DNA of 64,000 bases from Nitrobacter sp051535215 (GCF_051535215.1 NZ_JBPPLY010000002.1:62001-126000), one strand, 5' to 3'; numbered from the stretch's first letter, positions 9,793-19,532 are shown. The notes: generated by a model not told the origin, from the letters alone. Translations and numbers: made by a program.

Positions 9793-10377
9793 TTTCCCAA
9801 CATTCCGAAAAGCCAGTTTTCCAACAGGTCCGCTCGCGATGTCCAGAGCAGGCAGGGGATCGAACGGCGGTCGCCCGCATCACAATCCGGTTTCGGCGAT
9901 TTGGGCAATTCATTATTCTTTGGATAAGCTGAAAGCATTTTTTATGACACCAAACGGGGCGTTAGCCCAGTGAGGCATGCCGAAGTCATTTCGCTATGGC
10001 CGGACGGTTTTAAGTGGTGATTGCTCCCTGCGGATAACACCACATTTGCCGGCTATGCTCGTGCAAGCTGGAAATCCAGGTCCTCGCCAACAGATGGGTT
10101 TCATTGCGGCCACCTCATGCGAGCAAGCGTGCAAACGGCGCATGAACAGACACAAGTTGGACGAACAAATATGACAGACAAAAACGAAAACGGATTTCGC
10201 TGTTTGACCAAATTCCTAGCCTGCTGTTGCGGCATTTTGAATTGTTCCATTCGATTTGACTCGCATTCAGCCCAGGGAAGGCGCACACTTATAAGACCAC
10301 CACGAAGGTTGTGGCTCTGATAGAGGTCAGGAAGACGCTGTGCGCGCTCCGCCTCTCCAAACGAGGGAGCAACGCCA
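9793..10377. other. intergenic region, no gene supported
   Basis: 585 nt between the HAD hydrolase (minus) and the small gene at 10378. Short frames occur, for example 10021-10320 on the plus strand, but they have no ribosome-binding site, odd composition and no recognisable protein. The base composition is less GC-rich than the flanks. The start of the HAD gene and the promoter of the 10378 gene should lie here. I see no RNA gene. Confidence 0.5.
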
Positions 10378-10578
10378 ATGAGGGTGCGACGTGATTCTAT
10401 TCAACTTAAGCCTTTGAAGGACCGTCTGGTCGAGTTTGCGGCCAACGCCCGCAAGGCGGCGCATGAACTGCCTCCCGGCGCACGCAGGGATGAGGCGTTA
10501 AGGAAAGCGCGTCAGGCGGACGCGGCAGCTCATATCGATGCGTGGGTGAATTCTTCGGGGCTGCAAACGCCGAAGTAG
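10378..10578 (+). CDS. small conserved hypothetical protein
   Basis: 66 residues, highly charged and helical: a basic N-terminus (MRVRRDSIQLKPLKDRL), an Ala-rich middle and the ending WVNSSGLQTPK. The sequence style matches a short family common in Bradyrhizobium relatives, from memory rather than search. GAGGGA lies 9 nt upstream of the ATG. No membrane segment or signal is present. The function is unknown. Confidence 0.7.
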   Translation: MRVRRDSIQLKPLKDRLVEFAANARKAAHELPPGARRDEALRKARQADAAAHIDAWVNSSGLQTPK

Positions 10579-11050
10579 GCGTCGTTTCGTGGCGCGCCTC
10601 GCTGCGAGCTCAGGTCGTTCTGAGATCGCGCTGCTGTTTGGGGTATGCGAGTCTCGACGACTTGAAGTCAGTCTATCTGACGGTCGTGCCGGAAGCTGGA
10701 AAGTCTTGCCTCCGGAAAAATTTCCGGGCGCCGCAGGACCGTGAGAGATCAAAGAGAGAGCCATTCCCTTTTCAAGGGAATGGCTCGAGGCGAAGCTTGG
10801 AAATCATCAAGCCCTGTGTACTGCCGTTACCTTGTTCGCAGCCATACGCCGTCAGGATGATCCACATCGGGGTGATTCGGCTGTGACCTGATTAACACAG
10901 CATCTTTTGACGTTCGGAAACCGATCACGTCCGAAGCTCACAAGAGTACGCGTTAATGGATGTCGGGTCGGACTTCATCCGGCGAGGACGCGACGGGGAA
11001 CGGTCTACGAGTTCGGCCGGTTGTTAGGAACACAGCCAGGGAGAAAAACG
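10579..11050. other. intergenic region with one strong hairpin
   Basis: 472 nt between two small plus-strand genes. Apart from the perfect hairpin at 10758-10786, I see no coding sequence with a ribosome-binding site and no recognisable RNA. The open frames here look like chance. Confidence 0.5.
10758..10786. repeat. perfect 13-bp hairpin
   Basis: GAGCCATTCCCTT pairs with AAGGGAATGGCTC across a 3-nt TTC loop. There is no T tract after either arm, so it is not a classical terminator. It may be a transcript-stabilising or REP-like structure downstream of the 10378 gene. Confidence 0.6.
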
Positions 11051-11266
11051 ATGCCTTACGCGCTATTCGATCGCGATCGACGCATCGGTGCATTCACGGC
11101 GACGGAACTGGATGCCTGGAGGGCGGCGTTGCAGGCCGGCCTCATTTCGGATCTTCCTGTCGCGGACGAGCAGGGCGGTCAGGTCTTGCCGCGCGGGCTT
11201 CATGTGAAGCGGGTGGACGAGGATTTTGCGCGGCCGGAGTGGAAGCACCGGGCCAAAATTTTTTGA
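11051..11266 (+). CDS. small conserved hypothetical protein
   Basis: 71 residues beginning MPYALFDRDRRIG. The ATG at 11051 is preceded by AGGGAG with good spacing; the longer in-frame extension upstream lacks such a site. The protein has a short beta-rich N-terminus, an Ala-rich helix and a basic C-terminus. Similar small proteins occur in Bradyrhizobium-type genomes, from memory. No function can be assigned. Confidence 0.65.
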   Translation: MPYALFDRDRRIGAFTATELDAWRAALQAGLISDLPVADEQGGQVLPRGLHVKRVDEDFARPEWKHRAKIF

Positions 11267-11481
11267 AGCGGGGCTGATGCAGGTTCCCGAGTGGTCCAAC
11301 TGCGTCGGAGCCTGTTTGGCCCAACCGAGTCGCGGAAAGTTTGCAGGCGGCGCACACGGCTTGACGCAGATGGAGCGCTCTGGACGTTGCAAGATATCGA
11401 TCGCAAGCCGGCGAAATATGTCTTGCGTTACAGCATAATATGGGTTTCCTTCGAGCGAAGGTTTCTTGACGGAGAACAAAA

Positions 11482-11907
11482 ATGACGGCTCCATCATCGA
11501 AGGGTGTGGCCGAAGACGATCTGCGTCTTATTGCGCTCTCGCTCATTTCCGAGACGCCGCGTCGTGGCTACGAGATCATCCAAACCATCGAGAAAATGAC
11601 GGCCGACTGGTTCTTGCCCAGCCCGAACGTCGTTCATCCGATGCTGGCCAGTCTCGTGGAATCCGGTCATCTGACCGCGTCTGTCGATCCCCCCAGGCTC
11701 TTCACGATCACCGATGAAGGTCGCGCCTTTCTCGAGCAGAACCACGATCGCGCCGCTGCCGTTCTCGGACGCCTGACTGCCCTCGGCGAACGCGTCACCC
11801 GCTGGCGACAGGCGCTTGGAATGGCGGAACGGCTGAAGGAGGCCGATGCAGACGCCACGGAAGGCCTGCTGGACGTCCTCGCCCGCGCGGCTATGCCCAG
11901 GAAATAA
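11482..11907 (+). CDS. PadR-family transcriptional regulator
   Basis: 141 residues. Residues ~10-75 form a winged helix with the PadR signature: ETPRRGYEIIQTIE, then SPNVVHPMLASLVESGHL and a wing before FTITDEGR. The C-terminal ~55 residues are the usual helical dimerisation region. GGAG lies upstream of the ATG. No obvious partner operon adjoins it. The FNT transporter is convergent 278 nt away, so its target is unknown. Confidence 0.82.
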   Translation: MTAPSSKGVAEDDLRLIALSLISETPRRGYEIIQTIEKMTADWFLPSPNVVHPMLASLVESGHLTASVDPPRLFTITDEGRAFLEQNHDRAAAVLGRLTALGERVTRWRQALGMAERLKEADADATEGLLDVLARAAMPRK

Positions 11908-12124
11908 GACCTCTGGCGGCCACACCTATGCGGTCTTCGATCAGTCTTTCTGCTCCGGAGTGAAACGGGCAGCGAGAGGCTGGTCAGGACGTAGGCAGTG
12001 CATGCAATGCCGTTTTTTCAAACGGCTCTAGCGGCCATGACGGCTCGCTGGTTTTCATCAGGATGCATACCGCTCCGCTTCAAGTGCGTTCCGGCCAGCT
12101 TCGCCTTTGATTCCGGTCTTAAAA

Positions 12125-12156
12125 CGTCAATGCCCGGCGTAAAGCCGGGCATGACG
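12125..12156. repeat. palindromic hairpin between convergent genes
   Basis: ATGCCCGGC and GCCGGGCAT pair across a GTAAA loop, and outer CGTC/GACG bases extend the stem with one bulge. It sits just past the 3' end of the FNT gene on the minus strand. There is no T tract. The sequence resembles a common rhizobial intergenic palindrome and could act as a processing or weak termination signal. Confidence 0.6.
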
Positions 12157-12185
12157 ATTGGATCGAGATTAACTGCGCGTCCGGC

Positions 12186-13004
12186 TCATTCTCTTTGCAG
12201 GGTATGAGTGAAGTACCACAGCGTGCCGTTGAGCACCATCGCGCCCAGGATATTGCCGATGGTGACCGGGATCTGGTTCCACACCCACCATTCGTAGATG
12301 CTTACATTGGCGCCCGAGAGGATGGCGGTCGGGAAGAGCCACATGTTGACCACGGTGTGCTCGAAGCCCAGCGCGAAGAACATCCCGATCGGGATCCACA
12401 TCAGCACCACCCGGCCTACGGTGCTGCGGGTGGCTTTGGACATGACCGATCCTAGGCTCACGAGCCAGTTACACAGCACGCCCTTGCCGATGGCGGCGCA
12501 CCAGCCGACGATGCCGTAATGGATGTAGCTCACCTTGGCTTCGGCGGTCTTGGCGATGACCTTGAGCATGGCGTCCGGCTCGATGGATCCACCCTTGGTC
12601 AGTGAGAACCACAGCAGCCAGGCAAAGAAAATACCTCCGAGGAGGTTGCCGCCAAGAGTCCATGTCCAGTTGCGAACCAGTTGGAACGGCGTGACTGTTC
12701 CGGCGTACATGCCGATGGGCATCGTCGCGAAGCTGCCGGTCGCCATCTCCAGGCCGAGAAAGCTCAGCGTTACGTAACCGGCCGGGAATACAAGTCCGGC
12801 CACACCGAGCGGGATGCCGGCGGCGACCATCGCGAAGGTCACGCAGGCTCCGTAGGCCAGAAAGGGCGTGCATAGAAAACCGCGGATGAGAAGATGAATG
12901 GTGCCGAACTTGGCCTTCTTGGCGGCGTCCGCGGCAAGCGCGGCCCCCATCTCCGCCGGCGGTACCGTTTCGATTACAACGCTGGCGTTCGCATAATCGG
13001 CCAT
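12186..13004 (-). CDS. formate/nitrite transporter (FNT/FocA-NirC family)
   Basis: 272 residues with six predicted hydrophobic segments. It shows FNT hallmarks: the family motif LGFEHTVVNMW near residue 220, the pore loop GLEMATGSFATMP around 103-115, and WLVSLGSVMS near the re-entrant helix. FNT channels move formate, nitrite or related small monovalent anions across the inner membrane. The substrate cannot be fixed from this sequence. A run of six G residues provides the ribosome-binding site. It is a single-gene unit, convergent with padR and downstream of the STAND gene. Confidence 0.92.
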   Translation of the reverse strand: MADYANASVVIETVPPAEMGAALAADAAKKAKFGTIHLLIRGFLCTPFLAYGACVTFAMVAAGIPLGVAGLVFPAGYVTLSFLGLEMATGSFATMPIGMYAGTVTPFQLVRNWTWTLGGNLLGGIFFAWLLWFSLTKGGSIEPDAMLKVIAKTAEAKVSYIHYGIVGWCAAIGKGVLCNWLVSLGSVMSKATRSTVGRVVLMWIPIGMFFALGFEHTVVNMWLFPTAILSGANVSIYEWWVWNQIPVTIGNILGAMVLNGTLWYFTHTLQRE

Positions 13005-13247
13005 CGCGTTCCCCCCTGTTGATTTTTCCCGATCACCGCCCTTCAGGCGGTCCCGTTATCACTCAAACGCATATCAGACATCTGCATACCGTGCAACGGT
13101 ACGTCCCATTCCGCTCCCCGAGATTTCATCGGCGGAGTTGACAGGCGTGGGGAGGGCGCGCTCGACCGGTCAGACGCGTGCGGCCGATTGCAAGCGACGC
13201 AGCAAAGTGCGTCGCGCCGATATTGATCACTCGAAGGAGCGGACGGC

Positions 13248-16200
13248 TTACTCCGTGAAGGCCTCGATCTGCTCGTTGAACCAGTCGAGATCCTTCTTCC
13301 AGCCGGCATTCTCCGGCGCACGCCTGACAACGCTCTCCATGGCGGCTTGCCCGTGCCGCAGCGCGGTCAGCGCATTGTCGCGATCGTTGGACCGGCGATA
13401 CATCTCGGCAAGATGTCCCTGACTTACAGCAACGCTGCGCTGCAAGTCGACGTTGCCGGGATCGGCGAGCGACAGCCGCTCGAGAATCGCGAGTTCTTCG
13501 TTGAAGGATTTCAGCGCCTCGTCCGGCTTGCCCTGCGCTTCCAGCGCTTCGCCGATACGAGCGTAGGACACCGTCAGATCGCGCTGCCAGACAACGTTGC
13601 TGGGGTCGCTTTGCGCCAGTCGTTCCCTGATCGCAAGCGCGTTGCGATAGGATTTCAGCGCCTCGTCCACCTCGCCCTGCGCCTCCAGCACGTCGCCGAT
13701 GCAATCGTGCGACACCGAAAGGCTGCGCTGCCAATTGGGGTTGCCGGGGTCGTTGCGCGCCAGCCGCTCTCTGATCGCGAGCGCGTTGCGGAACGACTCC
13801 AACGCTTCGGGCAGACTGCTCTGCGCTACCAGCACGTCGCCGACTTTCTCGTGCGACACCGACAGGTCGCGCTGCCAGCCAGTGTTGCCGGGGTTGGATT
13901 GTGCCAGCCGTTCGGCAATTGCAAGCTGGTCGCGAAAGGCTTGCAGCGCGTCCGCCATTTTGTCCTGGGCCAGCAGCACGTCGCCGATGCGATCGTAGGA
14001 CACCGCCAGGCCGCGTTGCCAATCGGAATTATCGGGATCGGCGGTTGCCAGCCGCTGCCTGATCGTCAGCCCTTCATGGAAGGATTTCAACGCGTCGGGC
14101 AGGCTGCTCTGCGCGACATGCACGTCGCCGATCTTGGCGTGGGACACCGACAGGTCTCGCAGCCAGCCGGCGTTGTCGGGTTCGGCGCGCGAGAGTTGCT
14201 GGGCGATCTCAAGTCCCGAGCGGAAAGCTGTCAACGCGTCGGGCAGCTTGCCCTGCGCCACCAGCACGTCGCCGATGCGATCATGAGAGAGCAACAGGCT
14301 GCGCTGCCAGCCGGTGTTGTCGGGATGGGCCTTCGCGAGCCGCTCCTTGATCGTCAGGCCGTTACGCAGCACCTCCAGCGCCTCGGGCAGTTTGCCCTGC
14401 GCCATCAGCACCTCGCCGACGCGATCGTAGGACAGCGTCCGATCGCGCTGCCAGTCGTTGTCATCTGTGTCGGCGGCACGGGCCAACTGCTCAGTGATCT
14501 CGAGCTGGCTGCGGAAGGCTTCCAGTGCCTCGTCCAGCTTGCCTTGCGCCATCAACGCTTCACCGACCTTTTCGTGCGATAGCGACAGACTGACCTGCAA
14601 TTCGGCATTGCCGGGGTTCGCCTTCGCCAGCCGCTCGGCGACCGCGCGCTGGCTCCGGAAGGATTGCAGCGCCTCGGGGAGCCTGCCTTGCACCGCCAGC
14701 ACGTCGCCGATCTTCTCGTGCGACAATGACAGATCGCGCTGCCGCTCCTCGTTACCGGAATCGGCGTTTGCAAGCCGCTCCCTGATCGCGAGCCCGTCGC
14801 GATACGATTTCAGCGCCTCGGGCAACTTGCCCTGCGACACCAGCACGTCGCCGACGCGGTCGCGTACAACCGACAGGCTGCGCTGCCAGCCTGCATTGTC
14901 GGCATCGGTGCGAAGCAACTGCTCGAACGCTGCTCCGACTGCATTCAAGATAAGCTGGCGGGCCTCGGGAGAGACGTGACGTTCGATCGCTTCGTCGAGA
15001 TTGAAAAGAAAGCGCTCGGCCACATGCGCGCGGACGGAGTTGTCGGGGTTGTCGGGCAAGCGGCTGATGTCTTGTGCGGCTGCTGCCGGAGTACCGGCGG
15101 CCGGTGAAATTGCCGCATCGGCAAGCGCGCGCGTGGCGCCTTGCAGTTCCGCCTCGCTCAAGGATGAATCGCCATAGTATCGGGCAGTGCGTGCGGCGTC
15201 CTTGCTCGCCAGCAGATGCACCATCGTTTCAGACGCGCGCAGGGGATCGTCCGGCGGCAGGCTCAGAAGATAGTCGGCGATCAACAGATGCAGTTGGGCG
15301 TTGGAAAGGCGAAGCCCCGCCAGGCGCGAACGGGCGGCGGCCTGCGCCTGGGGATGGTTGAAATCCCACTGTGCGAGCGCGCCATGCTGTTGAATCTGAC
15401 TGCGGAATACGCGGCACAATGCGACGAAACGTTTGTCGTCCCAGGGTTCGCCGCTGACTTGCGGCAGCAGTTGACGAAAATCGCTTTCTCGCCATCCCGA
15501 GCGGCTCGCGGAGAGCAGGCCGATGAACGCCGACGCAAAAGGTGCGCCCAACGTTGCCGAAGCGCTGTCGAACGTTGCGCGATAGAGGCGCGGAATATCG
15601 GTTGGCATGCTCCCGACGCTGTCCATCATCGCATTCTGCAGCCGTTCTCCCGGATCGCCGGAATATTCACGCTGCATGTCGGCGAAATACTCGGTGTCGA
15701 GCAACTCCAGTTCCTCGATGGCGAGTGTCAGCCACAACGGATTGCCGAAGGCGGGGGCGCCTGCATGTTTCTTGTCAAGCAACGCACCGATCACTTGCGG
15801 TGAGATTTTGCTTCGATGGCGCTTGATGAGGGTGTCTGTGATGTCACGCGCCTCCGCCGCGTCCAGCGGCGGCAAAGTCAAAGATTCCACGCCCGAACGC
15901 TCGACCAGCGCCTTGGAGGCGCCGCCGGCAATGGCGGTGGCGACGAGACGCACATTGATCGGCCACGGCCGCGGCAGCCAGCTCGTGAATTTTCCGCGCG
16001 CGCTCTTGTTGAACCGGTCGATCGCATCGATCAGAATAACGACGCGGCGCTGCGATGACATCCGCGCCACCAGCGAGGCGAAAGCCCTCTCGACAATCTC
16101 GGGTTCGATATTCGTGGCGAGATCGACGTCGCCGACCTCGAGCGCATTGCCGAGTTCGCTGATCCAGCGGCGCAGCATGGCGTCGATCGATGAGGCCTGC

Positions 16201-16508
16201 GGAGTGGCGCCGGCCGCATGTGCGAGCACAAAAGCGTCGGTTTCCCTGGTGCGGCGAAGAAGTTCGCCGAACAGCGCGCTCTTGCCCGCGCCGGGATCGC
16301 CGATAATACAGATGCCCCAGGGCGGACCTTCCCTCGTTGGAGAAAGGGCTTTCGCAGGAGAGGTACAGAGCTCGGTGACGCGCGCGATGACCGACTGCCT
16401 GCCGACGAAGTCGCGGGCGCGATCGTTGGCAAAGGCTTCGAGCGCGCTGCGCTCCGCCTGCATGTCCTCGATCGTGCTGCTAACGGATACCGGACGCGAT
16501 TGCGACAT
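13248..16508 (-). CDS. STAND-type P-loop ATPase with large TPR array
   Basis: About 1,086 residues. There is a Walker A GDPGAGKSA at ~70-78, Walker B VVILIDAID at ~156-164, and an NTPase plus winged-helix region to ~540. Then come about eleven consecutive 48-residue units plus a partial twelfth. Each unit has a W-Q-R-x-L-S-x-S core, G-D-V-L-x-A-Q and A-L-x-x-F-R-x-x-L, that is, TPR/Sel1-like helical hairpins. There is no signal peptide or transmembrane segment, and the N-terminus is too short for a separate effector domain. The start at 16508 is chosen for GAGG 9 nt upstream; an ATG at 16523 lacks one. The likely role is a signal-responsive scaffold or switch; the ligand is unknown. It stands alone in the region. 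Confidence 0.82.
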   Translation of the reverse strand: MSQSRPVSVSSTIEDMQAERSALEAFANDRARDFVGRQSVIARVTELCTSPAKALSPTREGPPWGICIIGDPGAGKSALFGELLRRTRETDAFVLAHAAGATPQASSIDAMLRRWISELGNALEVGDVDLATNIEPEIVERAFASLVARMSSQRRVVILIDAIDRFNKSARGKFTSWLPRPWPINVRLVATAIAGGASKALVERSGVESLTLPPLDAAEARDITDTLIKRHRSKISPQVIGALLDKKHAGAPAFGNPLWLTLAIEELELLDTEYFADMQREYSGDPGERLQNAMMDSVGSMPTDIPRLYRATFDSASATLGAPFASAFIGLLSASRSGWRESDFRQLLPQVSGEPWDDKRFVALCRVFRSQIQQHGALAQWDFNHPQAQAAARSRLAGLRLSNAQLHLLIADYLLSLPPDDPLRASETMVHLLASKDAARTARYYGDSSLSEAELQGATRALADAAISPAAGTPAAAAQDISRLPDNPDNSVRAHVAERFLFNLDEAIERHVSPEARQLILNAVGAAFEQLLRTDADNAGWQRSLSVVRDRVGDVLVSQGKLPEALKSYRDGLAIRERLANADSGNEERQRDLSLSHEKIGDVLAVQGRLPEALQSFRSQRAVAERLAKANPGNAELQVSLSLSHEKVGEALMAQGKLDEALEAFRSQLEITEQLARAADTDDNDWQRDRTLSYDRVGEVLMAQGKLPEALEVLRNGLTIKERLAKAHPDNTGWQRSLLLSHDRIGDVLVAQGKLPDALTAFRSGLEIAQQLSRAEPDNAGWLRDLSVSHAKIGDVHVAQSSLPDALKSFHEGLTIRQRLATADPDNSDWQRGLAVSYDRIGDVLLAQDKMADALQAFRDQLAIAERLAQSNPGNTGWQRDLSVSHEKVGDVLVAQSSLPEALESFRNALAIRERLARNDPGNPNWQRSLSVSHDCIGDVLEAQGEVDEALKSYRNALAIRERLAQSDPSNVVWQRDLTVSYARIGEALEAQGKPDEALKSFNEELAILERLSLADPGNVDLQRSVAVSQGHLAEMYRRSNDRDNALTALRHGQAAMESVVRRAPENAGWKKDLDWFNEQIEAFTE
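13290..14880 (-). repeat. tandem ~144-bp coding repeats (TPR units)
   Basis: The DNA encoding the TPR array is itself a tandem repeat with a 144-nt period, clear from the recurring words for GDVL-AQ and ERLA-x-x-x-P. Divergence between units is modest, so this looks like expansion by unit duplication. It also creates long spurious open frames on the opposite strand. Confidence 0.75.
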
Positions 16509-17204
16509 CGTAGGGGACCTCATTGAACAACTGATTTTATAGCATCGTCATGGAATTGGACAAATCCGGCAGCTTCGTCGTGTGTCAACCAGGAGACGTC
16601 GAGGTCGAATCCACGCTGACGCGCTGCACGGTCGGCACGAGAGACCTTGATCGGCGCCCTCGTGAAGGTCCTCCATGGCGCATTTGACGGTCACATTCAG
16701 ACGACGGTCCGAACGTGCGTCGTGCAAAGGCGACGCCTGCCAGAGTGTTCAAGTCCCGACCCCCACCATATCCGCAACCGGAAGCCTGCAACCGGAGCTG
16801 TCAATGGAGATCGCGAAGTGACTGAAGTCTCTGGTTCTCTGGTTAGAGTGACGCGAGACGGTGCAGCTTGGGCATGCAGGCCATAACGCGGGTAAGCGGA
16901 GCAAGACTTCTACGAGCTTTCCAAGTCAAGCACTATTTCACGGGTTACTTCATTCTCTATTCTCTTAACTCTCAATTTTAGGTTCGGCCTGGAGACTCTC
17001 GTCTTGCTGACGGCCATCTGTTGGGAAGCCGGTGTGAGGCGGGTTGTCAAGGGCTGTCGCCGCTCTGGGTTAACCCGTGTCCTGAGGCTCGCGGGCGCTG
17101 CAACGGGCTTGCGCAGGTCAGCCGACCAGCTATCGTGGAAACGTGCCGGGCAAGACCCTTGCCTGAGCCGCGGGTCCGAGCGACCAGCCAGGACCTTTTG
17201 GGGA
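16509..17204. other. intergenic region, no gene supported
   Basis: About 700 nt upstream of the STAND gene. Short frames on both strands lack ribosome-binding sites and recognisable domains. A short AT-richer patch lies around 16920-16985. It may contain the STAND promoter and decayed coding sequence. I could not identify any mobile-element remnant with confidence. Confidence 0.45.
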
Positions 17205-17492
17205 CTAGAAGTTCCGTCCCCTTGTGATCGCCGCGTCGAGCAGTTTCTCTGCGTTTTCGACAGCCTGCCTGAAGATTTCGGCCTCTTCCTCCAAGGACAT
17301 TCCCGTCATCGTGGAGTTCTTCAGGTCGCGGATGCAGTTGTCGCGGAGCATCATCAGTGAATCATCGTCAAGGAGTTGTCCGCTGAGAACGTACTTGATG
17401 AGCTGGGCCGTAAAATTTTCGAATACAAGCGTAATCAGGCCGGCCTGAGCTGCACTGCGCGTTGCATTCTGGAGGATCTGCTTATCGTCCAT
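17205..17492 (-). CDS. small hypothetical protein
   Basis: 95 residues, acidic and mainly helical, beginning MDDKQILQNATRSAAQAGL. It has no membrane segment, signal peptide or familiar motif. Codon usage and amino-acid composition look like a genuine protein. The ribosome-binding site (GAAG) is moderate. It is isolated between the STAND gene and the DUF2478 gene on the same strand. The function is unknown. Confidence 0.6.
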   Translation of the reverse strand: MDDKQILQNATRSAAQAGLITLVFENFTAQLIKYVLSGQLLDDDSLMMLRDNCIRDLKNSTMTGMSLEEEAEIFRQAVENAEKLLDAAITRGRNF

Positions 17493-17667
17493 CGCGGGAC
17501 TTCACATGATCGCGCTGGAGAACAGGGAATTCGCTGTTCGGAATGGAGCCGTTCGGAGCCATGGGTGCAAGCTGGCGACAGTTATGACACTCTGAAATAG
17601 AGGTTATCCTTTTCCGGCCACTCCAGCCAGCGGCTTTTTTGCGTATCCCTCATGCTCCCTTGGACGG

Positions 17668-18276
17668 CTATCCCGGCTCGTGGCGCACCCGACGTTCGAT
17701 CGCGTTCCGGCACCACGTAGTTATCGCTTCGACATCGGGCTTCAGGCGGGTGGCGGAATCGCCGGCGAACGACAGAAAATCATCGAGATTGTGTTCGGAG
17801 ACGCCGATGATGAGCGGAATGTCGGCAATCAGGGCCTCTGCGATGACCGATCGCAGCCCGCGGCCTTGTGCCTCTTCCTTGCCGAACTTGTTGATGACAA
17901 CCAGGTCGACATGCTCGAGCACCGCGCGCTCGATCCAGGCGTCGATGCGCGCGAACGCGTCCTGATCGAGGCGGCACCCCCGCGCTTCGTTACCGCGATC
18001 CAGCGAAATCTTGACCTCGTCGCCGCCCAGCAGGTCCTTCACATACATATCGCAGCGGCGCCGGCCTTCCCGGTGCGGGTTGGACTGAACGACTCCGCCC
18101 AGGCGATACCCTCGCTTGGCCAGTTCTGCGGCACATTCGGCGATCAGAGAATCCCTGACGAGACCGTCCTCGTGGGTGACGAGCCCGATCTGTCCGACGC
18201 CGGGTTCTGCATGCTCGGCGGACATCCGGGGAGCATGCTGATGCCGCTCCGTCGTTTCCTTTTCGGGGTCTGTCAT
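17668..18276 (-). CDS. DUF2478 protein (predicted nucleotide-binding, Mo/NTPase-associated)
   Basis: About 202 residues using the ATG at 18276; the open frame extends to 18435, but that N-terminal portion is not family-like. The core begins IGLVTHEDGLVRDSL, then GYRLGGVVQSN, GCRLDQDAFARI, the conserved VDLVVINKFGKEEAQGRGL and a terminal beta-alpha unit. This pattern matches DUF2478, which is often near molybdenum-transport or THEP1-like genes. The real start is uncertain because no candidate has a strong ribosome-binding site. It is divergent from the nitronate monooxygenase gene. Confidence 0.75.
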   Translation of the reverse strand: MTDPEKETTERHQHAPRMSAEHAEPGVGQIGLVTHEDGLVRDSLIAECAAELAKRGYRLGGVVQSNPHREGRRRCDMYVKDLLGGDEVKISLDRGNEARGCRLDQDAFARIDAWIERAVLEHVDLVVINKFGKEEAQGRGLRSVIAEALIADIPLIIGVSEHNLDDFLSFAGDSATRLKPDVEAITTWCRNAIERRVRHEPG

Positions 18277-18502
18277 GATCTGCTCGAGAGGCATCCGTCC
18301 GCGGTACATCCAACTCTCCGGCGCAGCGCAGAGAAACCGCAGGAGGAGAAATTGCAGGTGCTGTTCGAGCGGCGCCGCAGTTCCTTCCGCAGCGCACGCT
18401 GCTTCATTCTGCACTAAATAATCGCAGAATGGCATAAAGTGAAACCGACCTGAAGCGGTATGTCAAGGCAGCTATCACCATGAACGAACCGGGGGTTTTT
18501 CC

Positions 18503-19489
18503 GTGAAAACAGCCATCACCGAATTGTTCGGCATCCGGCATCCGATCATCCAGGGCGGCATGCATTACGTCGGCTTTGCGGAGCTGGCGTCTGCGGTCTC
18601 CAATGCGGGAGGTCTTGGCATCATCACCGGACTGACGCAGAAGACGCCGGAACTGCTGGCGAAGGAGATCGCGCGCTGCCGCAGCATGACCGACAAGCCG
18701 TTCGGGGTGAACCTGACGTTTCTGCCGGCATTCACCGCGCCGCCTTATCTCGAATACATCCAGGCGATCGTGGAAGGCGGCGTCGGAATCGTCGAGACGG
18801 CGGGCCGCAACCCCGAACAATACATGCCCGCGCTCAAGACGGCCGGCATCAAGGTGATCCACAAATGCACCGCGGTACGGCACGCATTAAAGGCGGAACA
18901 GATCGGTTGCGACGCGGTCAGCGTCGACGGCTTCGAGTGCGGCGGTCATCCCGGCGAGGACGACATTCCCAACATGATCCTGCTGCCGCGTGCCGCCGAT
19001 GAACTCGGGATTCCGTTCGTGGCCTCCGGCGGCATGGCCGATGCGCGCAGCCTGGTCGCCGTGCTGGCGCTGGGCGCTTCAGGCATGAACATGGGCACGC
19101 GCTTCATCGCGACCAAAGAGGCGCCGGTGCATGACAACGTCAAGAAGGCGCTCGTTGCGGCTTCCGAGCTCGATACCCGGCTGATCATGCGCGCGCTGCG
19201 CAACACCGAGCGCGTGCTCAACAACCGCAAGGTCGAGCGGCTGATGGAAATCGAACGGGAGAAAGGTGCGGACCTCAAGATCAACGACATTATCGAGGAG
19301 GTCGCCGGCGTCTATCCCAAGGTGATGATCGAGGGCGACATGGATGCCGGCGCCTGGAGCTGCGGCATGATCGTTGGCCTGATCCACGATGTGCCGAGTT
19401 GCAAGGAACTGATCGACCGCATCATGGGGGATGCCGAGCGCATCATCCGCCAGCGGCTGACGGGATTTCTGGAGAGCACTTTTCCATGA
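18503..19489 (+). CDS. nitronate monooxygenase (2-nitropropane dioxygenase family)
   Basis: 328 residues, a TIM-barrel flavoprotein. Motifs include IIQGGMHYVG near the N-terminus, SNAGGLGIITG, GVNLTF, SVDGFECGGHPGEDD (the FMN and substrate loop) and ASGGMADARSL followed by LGASGMNMGTRF. Enzymes of this family oxidise toxic nitronates with FMN. The start is GTG with GGGGG upstream. No partner gene is evident. It is divergent from DUF2478 and convergent with the DUF3422 gene. Confidence 0.92.
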   Translation: MKTAITELFGIRHPIIQGGMHYVGFAELASAVSNAGGLGIITGLTQKTPELLAKEIARCRSMTDKPFGVNLTFLPAFTAPPYLEYIQAIVEGGVGIVETAGRNPEQYMPALKTAGIKVIHKCTAVRHALKAEQIGCDAVSVDGFECGGHPGEDDIPNMILLPRAADELGIPFVASGGMADARSLVAVLALGASGMNMGTRFIATKEAPVHDNVKKALVAASELDTRLIMRALRNTERVLNNRKVERLMEIEREKGADLKINDIIEEVAGVYPKVMIEGDMDAGAWSCGMIVGLIHDVPSCKELIDRIMGDAERIIRQRLTGFLESTFP

Positions 19490-19532
19490 AACGTTGAAAG
19501 ACTTTAGGCGAAATTCATAGCGCGACCAGGCT

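Noticed and set aside
10021..10320. 99-residue frame in the gap before the 10378 gene
   Set aside because: No ribosome-binding site, low similarity to real protein composition, no domain.
13347..14582. 411-residue frame on the plus strand opposite the TPR array
   Set aside because: It mirrors the 144-bp coding repeats, has a repetitive Arg/His/Gln-rich translation and no ribosome-binding site.
13290..14880. Regular periodicity suggesting a CRISPR array or satellite
   Set aside because: The period is 144 bp, in frame, with no short direct repeats or unique spacers; it encodes TPR units.
16585..16791. 68-residue minus-strand frame considered as a transposase remnant
   Set aside because: No recognisable transposase motif, inverted repeats or target duplication could be found.
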